Shown piece after piece: positions 1 to 12,598 of a DNA stretch of 64,000 nucleotides (the stretch's first letter is position 1; every line of letters begins with the position of its first letter). The notes beneath the pieces are model-generated. The model worked only from the letters and a program-made list of their open reading frames with translations, had not been told where the DNA came from and did not search any database. The stretch comes from Pyrocephalus nanus (Eukaryota > Chordata > Aves > Passeriformes > Tyrannidae), in the NCBI GenBank assembly GCA_038380795.1, contig CM076259.1, positions 60,779,938 through 60,843,937 on the forward strand, written 5' to 3'. The translations under genes were made by a program, and so were the position numbers.

Positions 1-2250
1 TAATATATTAAAAAAAATACACAGATAAAAGTAGTACATGACAGAAAATACTGACATGGTTTTCCTTTTAAAGCTGATTAGCTTGCCAGGTCTATAGTTT
101 CTTCATTATGTTTTCTTTAAAACTTTGTGCAAGTTTTGTGAGTTTGAACCATCCTATCACTGTCAGAATTTGCACTTCTTAATTATATACTGCTTTATTG
201 CCCTAGACCTGAACTAGTGTAGCGGTTCAGCATTTCTCTAATCTAGGAAAGTTTTTCAGCTTAGTTTGTAGTTTATTTTAATAGCTTTTTTCATTTAAGT
301 TCTTCATGGCCTTAGGGGAAGTGCTGAAACTCATTGGAAATGTAAGCTCTAAAGAAGTTAAATAGTTTTAATGAGTCTTAACTACTTAACTTCATTAGAG
401 CTTACATTTGAATTAGTTGCTTCTATAAATCTTTAAAACCAAGTGCAAGATTAAAAGAACATTGAAGTGTTCTAACTAAAGTGTGTACATCATGCTCTGT
501 GAAAAAAATAGTGGCAAATTTTCAATGAAAATATATGCAGCCATATTTTTTCAGAAATTTGAGAGTTTATTTTCACTGTGTTTATTTTCATCTATTTTAA
601 ATGAATGTTGCTTTCTATTTGACTTTTTCCCCTCCTCCTCATTTCATAATGATTTATGTCTCTTGGAAAGGTGAAAGTAAACTCTTCTATGTCTGGTAAA
701 GATTCCAGTTTTTTTGAAGTACACATACAAATGGAAGTGCGTCCAGAGGATAAACCGCAGTGGCTTAAACTTCTGTGTTAGTACATACTGATACGTGTTC
801 AGGACTGAAGGTCCTTTTATTTTTCATTTTAAAACTAGGCAAAACATTGGGAAAATTCATATCTGATGGCTGACAGAAAGAACCCAAAGTCCCCAAAGAA
901 AATGTTTTGAAAGGTAATGAATGTATTTAGATTTCTTGACAGATTCTTTTCAAGGATCAGATGTTGACATAGAACGTAAAAGAGAGAGGTTTTTTTTAAT
1001 TTTTCAGATTATTTCCCCCTGTATTTTAAATACTTTCATAGAGTATGAACTTTACAAATTCACATTAATTTTGAAAACCTTAAAAAATACTATCGAAAAG
1101 AAACAATAATTACCAGTTTTCTTAAAATCATAGTTTGCTCTTGGGAAGTGCTTTTGTTTCTTGAAAAGGAACCATTCAAAATAGCTAATAAATTTGAAAT
1201 CTCCCTCCTTCATTCATTAGTTGATTAAAATGTTCAGAATGGTTGAAATTGAGAGTTGCGAAGGTCTTGCCACAATAGCTTTAATATACTAGACCTTCAA
1301 GTCTGAACAGCTACTAATAGATCTTGCAATCAAGAATATTTTTTGCTTCTGTTCTGTGCCATTTTTAGGTCACTGATTTTTTTGTTTTCTACTGAGCGAA
1401 GTGACTGCAACACAGACAAACAAATTTGTACTGTCAGAGGCTGAAACAAGCACTGAGAAAACTCAAAGTCACAAAGCAGTTTGTATTCTGAGTGAGCATA
1501 CTCTTACTCATGAGTCCAGTGTCTTCAGCTTTGGGAGCTTGTAGAGGATTTGAAGTACAATGTTAGTATCTATGGTGGACATGCTTGTATTTCAAGTTTG
1601 TTGAAACGTATAGTAACACTTGACAGTGTTTTCCCCTCATTTGAGTGCTAGCTACTGTTTTTCTAATGTCTGGATATTTATTCCTTCCATTTGTTTTCTT
1701 CTCTAACTGCATTATCTGTGTACTTTAGAAAATAGTGAGAGTTCTGATTGCCAGCATAATTGAAGACTGTTTGTCATATGCCATAAGTCTATATTCTGTT
1801 ACCAGTGCTGACTTTACTCAGAGCAGTAAATTCTAATTCAGAGTCAAGGCTTTTGTTAGGCTATCATGTAAAATCTATGGGTACTCTTTCTTAAAACTTC
1901 TTTGTAAACAAGTTATGTGAAGTGCTGTGGTTACAATGATCTTGCTAAGCTTAACAGGCTTAACTGCGCATATAATGTATGATTTGCAAATACTAACATT
2001 TAACTCTTCGTTCTTTTTATCCTGCACCATCTTTCATTCTTTTCTCAAAATTTTATGCATTTTGTATTAATCACCTTTGAATTACATCTTTATCATTACC
2101 ATACAATCCTAATGCCATATATGAAATGCTGCTGCCCACTTTTATCTCCCCTCCGGTCCTTATACCCAACATGGTTGGACTGGTTATCACTCCCCTCCAG
2201 CAGACCCATCCCTCAGTTTTCCTCCTATCTCCTTCAACACACTTACACAG
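1..2250 (+). other. LRCH1 intron, no recognised exon
   Basis: AT-rich intron sequence upstream of the first exon recognised in the window. It holds the near-perfect hairpin at 338-409 and no coding stretch I can assign. A short additional LRCH1 exon cannot be excluded by eye. Confidence 0.6.
338..409. repeat. Near-perfect inverted repeat / hairpin
   Basis: Bases 338-361 are the reverse complement of 386-409 with one mismatch (353 against 394). After one more mismatch, 363-367 pair with 380-384. The result is a 30-bp stem with two mismatches and a 12-nt loop (368-379), 72 nt in all. Pairing stops sharply outside 338 and 409. The shape resembles a microRNA precursor or a small palindromic element. 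No TA or 8-bp target duplication is visible at the edges, and I do not recognise either arm. Confidence 0.85.
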
Positions 2251-2308
2251 GCACAAACATGGGACAACTTTAGCTACAGTATCCCATCTGAAGGAGACAG
2301 TGACAATG
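2251..2308 (+). CDS. LRCH1: LRCH1 exon (linker before CH domain)
   Basis: A pyrimidine-rich tract and CACAG acceptor precede the exon, and GTAGGT follows it. The 58 bases read AQTWDNFSYSIPSEGDSDN plus one base. That base joins the first two bases of the exon at 6922 to make a Val codon (DN-V-FLRPQR). The phase match and acidic Ser-rich content support it. It is a short exon in the low-complexity linker between the LRR and CH domains, so it is less certain than the CH exons. Confidence 0.75.
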
Positions 2309-5300
2309 GTAGGTGTTCCATATATAATTTACTTAATTTTGTGTTTTCGGAAACATGAATATATGGCAAATGCCCCTTGTGGCTAAAAATGAAAGACCAT
2401 ACTCTTCAGGTAATATCTATAAGACTAAACACCTCAAAGGATGAATGTTAATTTACTGTAGAATATGTAGTGTTAAAAGTAAATGAGTGAAGAGTGTCCC
2501 TGTTTTCAAGTCTGGCAAAACAACTTTTCACATACACTCCCAAGAACTATTTTCAATGTAGGTTTATTTGCTTGTATTACTTTTAAGAGTTTATAAAAGC
2601 TGCACTCAAACAGCAGTTAATTTTGTTACTCTTCTTTTGCATATTTTTATAGATACTGACTATTAAAATATCCTACTCCCATCTGCATTTATTGATGCAG
2701 GTGCATAACTAACTTAATTAGAAGAAAAATCTCTGAAGAAACAAAGCTGAAAAAGTTAGCTAAGCAAAAACAGTGATTTCTGTCCAAAAGAAACTGTTAA
2801 TACGCTAACTTCTGTTCATAGTGAAAGTCAAGTACATTAGACAACTTCTGTTACTGCCTTCCCCCCCCCACCCAGGGTCTTACTGCCATAGTACATAAAG
2901 TCATGACACTTAGTATGCAAAAGGGGCCATGTTTGGGCTATCAGGATCTTACACTGCATCAATAGTTAAATGTCAGATGAAAGAAATAGAACCTAGACAA
3001 TTAAACTCTTTGTGAATATTCAGTAGGCAGATGTTTTTCGTTTTGGTTTTGTTTTTTTGTTTTTTTTTTAAGTAGGACTGTTTTTTCCAGGTGCCCTAAA
3101 TTAGAAGAGCATTTAGAAGGTAATGAAACTGTTGAAAGTTTCAGATGGAAGCCAAGACCACAAATATTGAATGATAAATGCCAATATTTAGTTTACTGTT
3201 GAGGAAACTTTCCTGTCTGACTATTCAGATGCCACTCTAGAAGTCACACTTGTACCACACCAGACTTTAAGTGCTTTAAGGGCTGAAGTCCCTTCACTGT
3301 AGGCATTTTATTCTTAGTTCAGTTCATTAGTTGACAATATTTGTCATATGCCACAGTGTTCCTAATTGTAAAATCACAAAAGACAGCATGTGTAAGGAAT
3401 CAGCTCCATAAAGGAAATAAGTGTGGAAAAGAACTGATGCAAACTTGAAAAACTTAATTTAATATGGTGATATGACACTAACTTGACATTTTGCTGGTGA
3501 ATATTCTAACAGAGAAACCTAGAGGTGGTTCTGTTAATGCAGCACTTGATCTGTGTTAATCTACATTTTTTACTGGTTTACTCTTCTAAATGAAAGGAGT
3601 AACACAGACTAGATTGTGCATTTGGAACAGATCGATACCTCCTGCCATTCACATCTTGAGCCAAATGCAAATATTAGTGTTTATTACCTTGGGAAGTTAA
3701 AACAGAAAATGGCTTTTATAACTACATATATTTTTAACTGGGGTTATTGCCTTTCATCTATTTAAATTTAGAGTGAATAAATCAATCAAAGAGAAATATA
3801 ACTATAGACTTTTGGCCTGACTTCATCTTCATGGGCCTGTCATTAGTCCAACCTTCTCTTTGTCACTTAGTTTTAGAGTCAGGTTAAATCATCTTGTAGT
3901 TTACCTGAAGGATAATGTTGTCAGACTTAAGTACTCATGACACTAAATTCTTTTATATGCAATTGATAGTGTGCCTGACTGCATTGGAACTCAGTACAGA
4001 AATGAAAATTTTCACCAGGAAGTTTGTCCTTGACTGTTCTATGTTGAATATATACTGTATTATTAACTATTATGTGTCTAACTTGTTGAAACCTGTGCAG
4101 AATACTTATAAACAAAATTATTACAACAAGCATTACAGAATAACATGGGTTGACCATGGATTCAAAAAGCAGAAACTCACTCTTGGAAAGAGTAAAAAGT
4201 AGACATTCAGGCATGTGTGTGTGTGTGAGGTATGGGCTCCCCTTGCTGGAAAATGTGTGTAATGCTGTGAAGCAAGCAACACTCAGGACTGCCAAAACTT
4301 CCTGTATTAGAACATTTTTCTTTAAATTCAGTGTATAACTGAACCCTTTATAGCTAATGCTTTTTAGTGTGGGTTCTTTTAAGTTTATTTTTTTAATCAA
4401 TTAAGCTTATTTAATTGGGAAACTTTTAACTGTAGCTTCTCACTGCCTGGGATTAGCCTGCTTTTTTCCTTGTGATGGAATGTATGTCTCATTCAAGAAT
4501 GGACATGACAAAGTAATGCTGATAGTTTTTGGTAACAGATGTTTGTAGTCTGAAATTGGAAGGAAGTAGATATTCTACTGGGATGTTCTAGTAGAACATT
4601 AATACTGACTTTGCAAAGGCCTAAGCAAGGTTAGCTATGGCCAAACTGAATTAAGACTATAATAATATTCTGATTCTATAAAAATTGAACATAATTCTGA
4701 ACTAATGCTTTTGTAGAGAATAATTTGAAATGTTGCTACTGATAATAAAGCTACAGTGGCTTTTAAATACATTTAAACCTGTTATTGCTCTTCAAACATG
4801 ATTTTATCGAGATGTGTTTCATCCATGAGAGCCAGGAAAGCTCAATTATTAGAGTTGTACAGTGAACTAGATCTTAGAAATTGCAACTACAGTTTTTAAT
4901 ACATGTGATAGGAGATTTTTATTTCACCCCTTCAAAACTTAGGAGCAGTCTCCAATAAATTATTATGGAGTTGCTAATGCAGAAACTTCAGTACAGTACC
5001 ATCCTGGAGTTTGATAGAAGTCTGCACTTGTAATAGTTTCTGCGCTTGGAAAACTTGAGATTTGATTTTTGTTGTTGTAACCATACTAAACTGAATGCTT
5101 TATTAAATAACATTTTATATAATTTTCACCATATGTAAGTATTTTAACAACCTTTGTATGTTTGGGTATGTGCAGTCCGTTATGTGTAGCCTCTCTACAG
5201 GATGTTAGGAAGCACAGATCTGTTGATACACTGTACTTTGGATATAGAGTTCAATTCCAAGTGTGCAGTTTGCCTTCTATGCAGACAAAGATTAAATGTC

Positions 5301-6921
5301 AGTACAAGTGTGGACCTCTTGCATCTGAAAGCATGGCTCTGCTACTCTGCTAAGTGTGAGAAGTCAGCATAATGAAAGTTTTTATTTATGATGTGTGCAC
5401 CTGTATGTGGATCCTTCTGAATGGTGACACTGATGAAGATATGTAGTCCACCTGGAGAAGGGAACTAAGCTTCAGAACTGTCTGTAGTTCTTAGTCCTGC
5501 CTTTTTCTACAGGACACACTCCCACTCTGCCAGTGAGATTTCTGGTGACATCAAAAAGAATAGAGTTTACTAAGATAAAACTAATATTTAGGTGTTTTAT
5601 TCAAAAGTAGTTTAGTTTAATAAATAACCTTTAATATGGCATTCTAAAAATTACTGATTTAACAGATATGGAAAGTTTCAATTGTCAGAGAAAAGTTAAA
5701 ACTGTGACTGTGATTGCACCCATGTGTACTTTTCCTACAGTTAAGAGTAATTAATCTTTTCTCACTCCTCTAGTAGTTGCTATTAGCAGTTCTTACACTT
5801 CCCATTGATGTGCCTTTTAGGAAACAAAAGGCTTCTCTCTTCTGTCCCATTGCTTATTGACCTAGAAATCGCCCTAGAAATTCAATAATGGCATTAAATT
5901 AACAAAATTGAGGCTATGCAGTAGCTGTATATAAAACCAGAGGTTTCTAGGCTTTGTGCTTTCCACATCATTAAGTGGTACTTAGGGTTTCACGTTGCAT
6001 TCAGGAGAGAGACGTGAAAATAGTGATACAAAACACTTATTTATTTTGAGTAGTATAATTTTCCATAATAATCTAGTTGACCTATAATTTGAATGGCAAA
6101 CATGGGACAGTTGCATTTTCTGAAACAAAATGGCAAAGTGACAAACAGGTGACAGTTGCATTTTGACCGTACATCTTGTTCTTCTAAACCACTCAAAACA
6201 GTCATTGACCAAAAAAATAGAAGTCTAGAGGGGCATATGTGTGGAAATGTCATGTAATTATTTCAAGGAACAGCAGGTGGGCAAAGTGATACAGTCGACA
6301 GGATTGATGGGAAGCAGTACTGCAAAGAGTTTGTGCAGTGCTACATTTGCAGTACAGGGTTTTAATATAGGCAGAGTTACTGAATGGCTAAATCTGCTTA
6401 CATTAATCTTTGTTTGCTGGGTGGTGGGTTTTTTGTTGGTTTTTTGTTTGGTTGGTTTTTGTTGGGTTTTATTTTAGCATAACCTTATCCATTAAGCATT
6501 TTGTTCTGTGTAGGAGGCTTGTCACAGCTTGTTACACAATTCAGCATCTTGTAGGAGAGTGTTCTACTTCAAAGAATAAGAGATGTTTCCTACCATGTTA
6601 AGATAGAGAGTTTTGTTCAGATCAGACTCTCTAAGGGGTGGTGCTGGTGCTTAAATCATCTGAGAAAATTTGCCCATTGAGATTAGGATTTGGTTCAGAA
6701 ATTATCCACTCCATTGGTGGTACAGGAAGCTGACCAGAGAAATATCAAAAAAATATCATTCATGATGATAATCCAAGATCAGATTTTCCTGTCCTTCTGA
6801 GGACAAAGAAATTTTCTAACAGTTTTTGCTGAAGGTAATACCTAAGGATTTGCTTCATTTAGAAATAAATAAATTGTAGTGTTCGTTCTTAAACTAAAAT
6901 CTCTCTTTTTAAACATCGTAG
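2309..6921 (+). other. LRCH1 intron (phase 1)
   Basis: AT-rich intron with no coding stretch recognised. It contains a short (GT)n run near 4214-4228, a C-rich run near 2863-2872, and a 60-base stretch made almost only of T and G at about 6415-6474. Confidence 0.8.
6415..6474. repeat. T/G-only low-complexity tract
   Basis: About 60 bases consist almost only of T and G, in irregular units such as GGTTTTTTG and TTGGTTGG. Complementary A/C-only sequence recurs at 24310-24396. It looks like simple-sequence expansion rather than a functional element. Confidence 0.75.
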
Positions 6922-7031
6922 TATTCTTAAGACCACAAAGAAATTTGGAATCAATAGACCCACAGTTTACAATTCGAAGGAAAATGGAGCAGATGAGAGA
7001 AGAGAGAGAGCTTGTGGAACAGCTACGTGAG
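6922..7031 (+). CDS. LRCH1: LRCH1 exon (basic/acidic helix before CH domain)
   Basis: Acceptor ATCGTAG and donor GTATGT bound 110 bases. Two bases complete the Val codon begun in the exon at 2251. Thirty-six codons follow, reading FLRPQRNLESIDPQFTIRRK and then a highly charged stretch (MEQMREERELVEQLRE) predicted to be helical. The family has this charged helix just before the CH domain. Phase 0 at the 3' end matches the next exon. Confidence 0.93.
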
Positions 7032-10000
7032 GTATGTGAGTACTGGTAGAATTAATTTATGCTGATGGAATGTCTTTTTTAAGTTTTCTTTTTGGAAAGT
7101 TGCCGAAGTAGGAGAATGTAAGAAAGGTTAAATGAGGCAATATTACTTCTGCAAATTACACTGGTGAGACCATTCCTGAAGTGCTTTATCACAATCGGGA
7201 AAGGTTTTGTAAAAATGGGAAAATAATAACAGGAGTTACCTGAATGACGTACACTTAAACAGCATGCCTTGCACTTGGAATTAACCATTTATTTAATCAG
7301 AAAGGATGAAGTGATCCCTTAAGAGAGAGGTCTAGAAACTATTTCCAAACAGCTGGAGAAATCTGCAGCTTTACAAGTAAAAGACATGAAATTTATTAGT
7401 TAAAGCTGAAAGCAGATAACTAATGCTTACAACAGCTTTCTTATAAATTAAATGAATATTCCATCAATTGAAGATCTGAATACAGATGATGGTTTCATGA
7501 TACATTGTCTTGTATATAAAGCTAGAGCCTGATGCAAAAATTGCTGCATGTGGTTGCAGAGAGTCTGTCTTACACAGCTAATACCTTAGTAGCAGTGTTT
7601 TTGTGACACCTGTTTGTGCGAAAAAAAAAGATGACAGCCTTTGCCACAAGGAATGTCATGACCCTGAACCTGTCAAGGTTTCCATTTATGTCGCATCAGC
7701 AACAGAATAGATGGTATAATTGAAATGCTAAATGCAGTGCAAATTCTGAAAGTCTGGGTGATTTTGACATCACAACTGGATTACAAGATTGTTTGTTCTT
7801 ATCTCATTAGCTTCATGGAATGGCGAATTGCAAAATTATGAACTTATTTTAAATAATGTGTCTTCTATGATTTAATATTAAAGCAAGAGGGTTAATTTTT
7901 TTTCTTTACCAAATACTGTTTAAAAGGCAGGATTTTAATGTAGAACTATGCAGACTTTTGTATTTTCATTGTCTTACCTCAGGCCCTCACCTGTTTTAAG
8001 AATGAATTAATCTAAACTTTGTCTTGCTTATTTTTTCTAACAGAAAAGATCTTGTTGAAGATTTAATGTAGTTGATGTAATGTAGAATATTATGAATTCT
8101 AAACTTAAATGATGGCAGAAGGACAAGACGCAGGAATTAGATGAGACAGACTTACTGGTAATGGAGAAGAAAATGGAAGTAGCAGTAATAAACTGCAGTA
8201 GGATGTAGTTATTTTGAGCCTAGTCTATTCAACACCATCAGTGCAGCTTTTTACATTTATTTTAAGTGTTACCACAATTATGTAGCAAGTCCCCAAGTAA
8301 TTGTTCCTAAAAATAATCATAAATCATGTCCTCAGTGTTCCTGCCTTGTGTATTAGTTCAGTTAATCCTCACAGTGAAAAGTAGAACAAGGTTATTCACC
8401 ATATCAGGCATGATTATGGACATGTAATAAGGACCTCCCTACACAGTATTTGTATTAGATATTACCAGTAATATGGGTTTAATGTGTTATTGACCTTCAG
8501 CTCCATGCACTGTCCTTCTTTGCCCTTACCCTGAAACATTGTGTATGGAATAGAAGTTCTTTTGTTTCTTGTGAGAAGTTTGATCACAAGTCAAGGAGAA
8601 CATGTAAGTTAGTAAGTTTATACTTTATTCAGTAAATATACTCATTAGTATATTTGCTTTTGAATTGTTCTATGGTAAGTTAGCATTTAGAGAGATTACA
8701 CAGAACTTGCAGCCTTAACCAAGTTGTGCACTAAACAAGATGGAACAACTAGTACATTACTCAGGCTCCTTATTTAGATATCTAAATGCACATTTTCCTT
8801 TAGCTCAACCACTTCGCCCAAGACACATATTGTGAGAACATTGGTGTTTTTCTTTCATACACTCCTCCCTTTTCTGTAGAATGGATGTGTTTTTGCAGAA
8901 ATTGTTCCATCTCAGAAAATACTTTGCTTCAGAGACATGTTTAGTTTTCTTCCATGTGATTTTGTCCATTTGGTCCATGGTCACTTCAGACATCTCAAGA
9001 GTGATGTACAATTGAGCAATACAGTCTAGCAAGAAATACTGGTTGATTTTTTTCACTCAAAAGGTAAACATTCAGTAGTTTTGGCATGCTAAGTAGAATA
9101 AATTGTCTGATGTTGTAGTGTGGATGATTTTTGAAAAAGAGAGCAGTTCTTCAGTGGTGACAAAACTAAAAGAAATTGCTTTGAGGCTTCAATTTTATTT
9201 AAATCTAGTCTTAAACCCTGAACTCCAGCCTGAAATGGTATTGAACTGGAATTGAAGATGCACTGTGCTCATAAAAAAAAGGGAGCCTATCTATGCTGAA
9301 TAGTCTCACAACAGACAAATTAGTGTTTTAAGGAAGAAGTTTTTAGTTCATTAATTTATATAAATCTGTTTGTAACAGGTTTTGAAAAAGTCTCAAAGTG
9401 TATTCTTTTATGAACTTATATACCCAAGATGTTTTCTAATTTATGAATTAAACCAAGGTGAAAACAAAACATTAGATTAGTGAGTGCATCATGCTCAGAG
9501 GAGGTTGTTTCATGATGAGGCCATCCAAACAAAGGATGTGTAAGGGAGAACCAAAAAGCTGGATTTCTTTAGCTTGGATTCCTAGCTTTAGAGTGCTAAG
9601 AATATCACGACTGTCCCAAAGGGTAGTAAAAGAGAAAATAAAGCCTGGCTTTTCAAAGACAAACAGTGAAACAATGAGAGACAGTGGTACAAATTGCAGA
9701 AAAAGAAATTTCAAGTAGCTATAAGGAGAAAATTCTTTGCCATAATGGCAGTAAAACACTGAACAAAGTTGCTTGGAGGTTCTGGGGGCTCTCCATCCTT
9801 ACAGATATCCAAAACTTAACTAACCAAGACTCCGGTGTCACTACAAATTTGTTAGACCAGGGAACCTTCAAAAATCCCTTCCAACCTACTTTCTCCTTTG
9901 ATTCTAAAAAGAATTATCTATTCATAGATACTCATATTCAACCAGTACAGGTTGAGGTATTGTGTTAATAGAGAGTAATGATATTAAGGAGGTCCAACCA

Positions 10001-10573
10001 GGAATAAGAAATAGCTATTTAAAGATAATGGAAGTAATTATCTCTAAGTATAGAGTTAGAATGTTTTCAAGATTGGAATACAATTCAGGAAACTCATCAT
10101 ATATAGCAATCTTAATTTTTTTTTTTTTTTAATTCTCAAAGATTTTCAGAAGTATTTAATTTTCCGATATCAAATTCTTTTCAATGAGACTTCCATTTTA
10201 CTTAACAGATATCAAAAAATTCTTTTGTCTCTGAATGTTTTGCCTTGCCTTACCTGTTTTTCTGATCACTCTTATGCTTCCTAAGTAATTTTTAGGCTAC
10301 TAGAGAAAGATTGGTTTTTACTCTCTGCTTGTACAGTCATTAGCAGAATGTCGTTCTGGTTCATTGTGCTGGTGATAAAGATATTCAAGATTGATAAATA
10401 GAAGACTTGGGTGAATGGTAAAAGGAAGGAGCCACATGGCTAATTGCATGCAAATGTGGTTTTAAATATTTTCGATACAGGAATTGTGTTTGTTGGTAAA
10501 TCAAAACTCCAAAAGTGGCTATGTGTCTTCAGCCCTTTCTATATCAAAGTGTGCATGCCTTCTTCATTTGCAG
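7032..10573 (+). other. LRCH1 intron
   Basis: AT-rich intron. The only recognisable content is a degraded CR1-like fragment at about 9690-9915. Confidence 0.8.
9690..9915 (+). mobile_element. CR1 LINE fragment, old (3' end)
   Basis: The stretch contains a diverged CR1 3'-UTR series: a GGAGGTTCTGG...CTCTCCATCC segment, GATATCCAAAAC, then CCCTTCCAACCT and a terminal TGATTCT motif in the + orientation. This follows the order seen in avian CR1 3' ends. The reading is from memory of the family, and the copy is heavily mutated. Confidence 0.6.
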
Positions 10574-10711
10574 AACATAGAAACAAGACTAAAGATTTGT
10601 TTGCCTGAAGACCTGGGGTCAGCTCTGATGGATGGTGTAGTTCTCTGCCACTTAGTAAATCACGTTCGCCCTCGGTCTGTAGGAAGTATTCATGTACCTT
10701 CACCAGCAGTA
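10574..10711 (+). CDS. LRCH1: LRCH1 exon (CH domain, first part)
   Basis: Acceptor TTTGCAG and donor GTAAGT bound 46 codons, phase 0 on both sides. The peptide contains IETRLKICLPEDLGSALMDG followed by VVLCHLVNHVRPRSV. This is the N-terminal half of a calponin-homology domain with the DG-VLC-L-N core typical of CH folds. It ends HVPSPAV, continuing into PKLSMAKC of the next exon. Confidence 0.97.
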
Positions 10712-12520
10712 GTAAGTTGCATGTTTCTTGCTGCATTGAAATGTTTTATCAGTTACTGTTTTATTGCTAAATGGTACTTGGTTGCATAAACGAGATTGCT
10801 GTTCGATGAATGTTCTTTGCTGTTAGGGGCAACATTTACACTGTTGCAAATTCAACTGTTCGTTAATTTTTATGTGTTATATATACAGATATAAAATGTG
10901 TGTGTATGTGTGTGTATCTATAAGTGAATAAATTTATCCTGCCTTTCTCTGATCTAGAAACCAGGTGAGATATTTTCATAATGGCCTTTTTGTTCAGAAC
11001 AGTATGAAAATCTGTGATTATCAGTTTTTATTCTACAAAACCCCCAAATTTTAAAAAGAAAATTAGCCTTTTGTTTGTTGATTAAAAAAATATGAGGTTA
11101 ACTTTAGCAGTGTCTGCCTTAGCAGATGCCATGTTACTAAAACACTTAAAGCACATATTAGCATATTAATCCTGTTGAGTTAAATGTAGAGATGATTCTT
11201 TTTACCTGCAGACAGAACCGTATAAAAACTTGCACTGTAGTGATTTAATATCGGCTTGCCTGAACCTAAGGATCTGAATATTTCAGGACATAAAATCAAT
11301 GTAATCTCTGTGTGCACTTCTTGAAACTTAGTTTCTGTAGTGCTTTCTCTGCTTATGCAGATCTTGGACAGATCATTTTTCCAGATTTTTGATAACAGTC
11401 TGGTTCTGAAGAGGTTTTATGTGTTTTCAGACTGTCTGCCTTTTTTCTTTTTAACGTTCACATTAGTAAAATTTTGCCAGATGCTTGATTCTGAGAATAC
11501 CATATGGATTTTAGAGGCAGTCTGTAAGAACTTCCAAGAAGAGAGATTTAAGGAAAAGATATTTTCTCAGATGGTCCAGTGGAGTTTCATTTGCTGTTGC
11601 TTGATTTAAAATAATTTGTCTTTGGTAAAAATATGACATTGCCAAAATATGCAAACTCAAATTTCTGGAGCAAAAATTTTAGTTGTCTTGCCAATTTTTT
11701 AATATAAATATCTTGTAGTGTTTTCCATAACAAAAAGCACATATTTAAAATTTGTTTTCATTTTCTTTCAACTTTATATTGATTATGTTCTTTTGCTTGA
11801 AACAGCCTTCAAATTACTTTAACCTAGAAAATTTGTTCTTTAAGTCCTTGCTACTAGGAGGATATTCAGTAACTACCATTGTTTCACACCTTGCATTGAA
11901 AAAAGTAAATAGCAATGAGTTTGCATTTGGTTTTTCTTTAGTCATGTGATATTTCTGTAAGTATTTAGTGAATAGTCCTGAGTAAGACAAATGGGAATGT
12001 TGGAAATTCTACAGTTATAGGAAACATATTTTTCAGAGACATTAAAATTGTGTATAGTTACTATAAATTTGTGAGTACATAGAAAATTTAAAAGGCGTGA
12101 GCCTGATAATTAGTTAAGTCTGTTCTCCATGACGTACATTAAAATCCTTCATCACTTTATTCGTTGTCCAGAAAATGAATGTTGTCTGTAACAATCTTTA
12201 TAACAGGCATCTTTTAGAACCTCACAAGGTGAATGTGAAGAAGTGGAGATCTAAATGTGCTGATGACTTTAGGAGCTAAGTAAAAGCACATGGCATCCAC
12301 AATTTATTTGCTCTGTATTGCTCTGTAGGCATAATGTTTTTAGAGTTGATGTTGAGCAGAAATTGCTCAATTTGCAGAAATGTTGAGCAGAATTTTATGC
12401 ATTGTTATCAGGAGAAATGTGGAAATGGAGCATCAGTACAAGAATAATGCAGTAGGTAAATTGACAGAATTAATGTTTTTGACTTCTTTTGCCATAGACT
12501 ATTTTTTTTTTATTTTACAG
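10712..12520 (+). other. LRCH1 intron
   Basis: AT-rich intron. A TG-rich microsatellite (TGTGTGTATGTG) sits near 10897-10916. Nothing else was recognised. Confidence 0.8.
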
Positions 12521-12598
12521 CCTAAACTTAGCATGGCCAAATGCAGGAGAAATGTGGAAAACTTTTTGGATGCATGTAGAAAACTGGGGATACCAGAG
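12521..12598 (+). CDS. LRCH1: LRCH1 exon (CH domain, middle)
   Basis: A long T-rich tract plus ACAG acceptor and a GTAATT donor bound 26 codons, phase 0. They read PKLSMAKCRRNVENFLDACR then KLGIPE. The KC-RNVENFL-AC--LG motif is the central helix signature of CH domains. This exon must splice to one of two alternative last exons, at 20343 or 29154, both in phase. Confidence 0.96.

Noticed and set aside
1394..1470. Possible extra LRCH1 exon: an open, Ser/Thr/Lys-rich stretch.
   Set aside because: The donor after it (GTTTGT) is weak, and I could not match the peptide to the LRCH linker with confidence.
3927..4400. 157-codon - strand ORF in an LRCH1 intron.
   Set aside because: No family resemblance, AT-driven composition, an opposing frame of 95 codons on the other strand, and no promoter or splice context.
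5420..5500. TGATGA box suggesting a C/D snoRNA.
   Set aside because: No D box (CTGA) at the right distance and no terminal stem.
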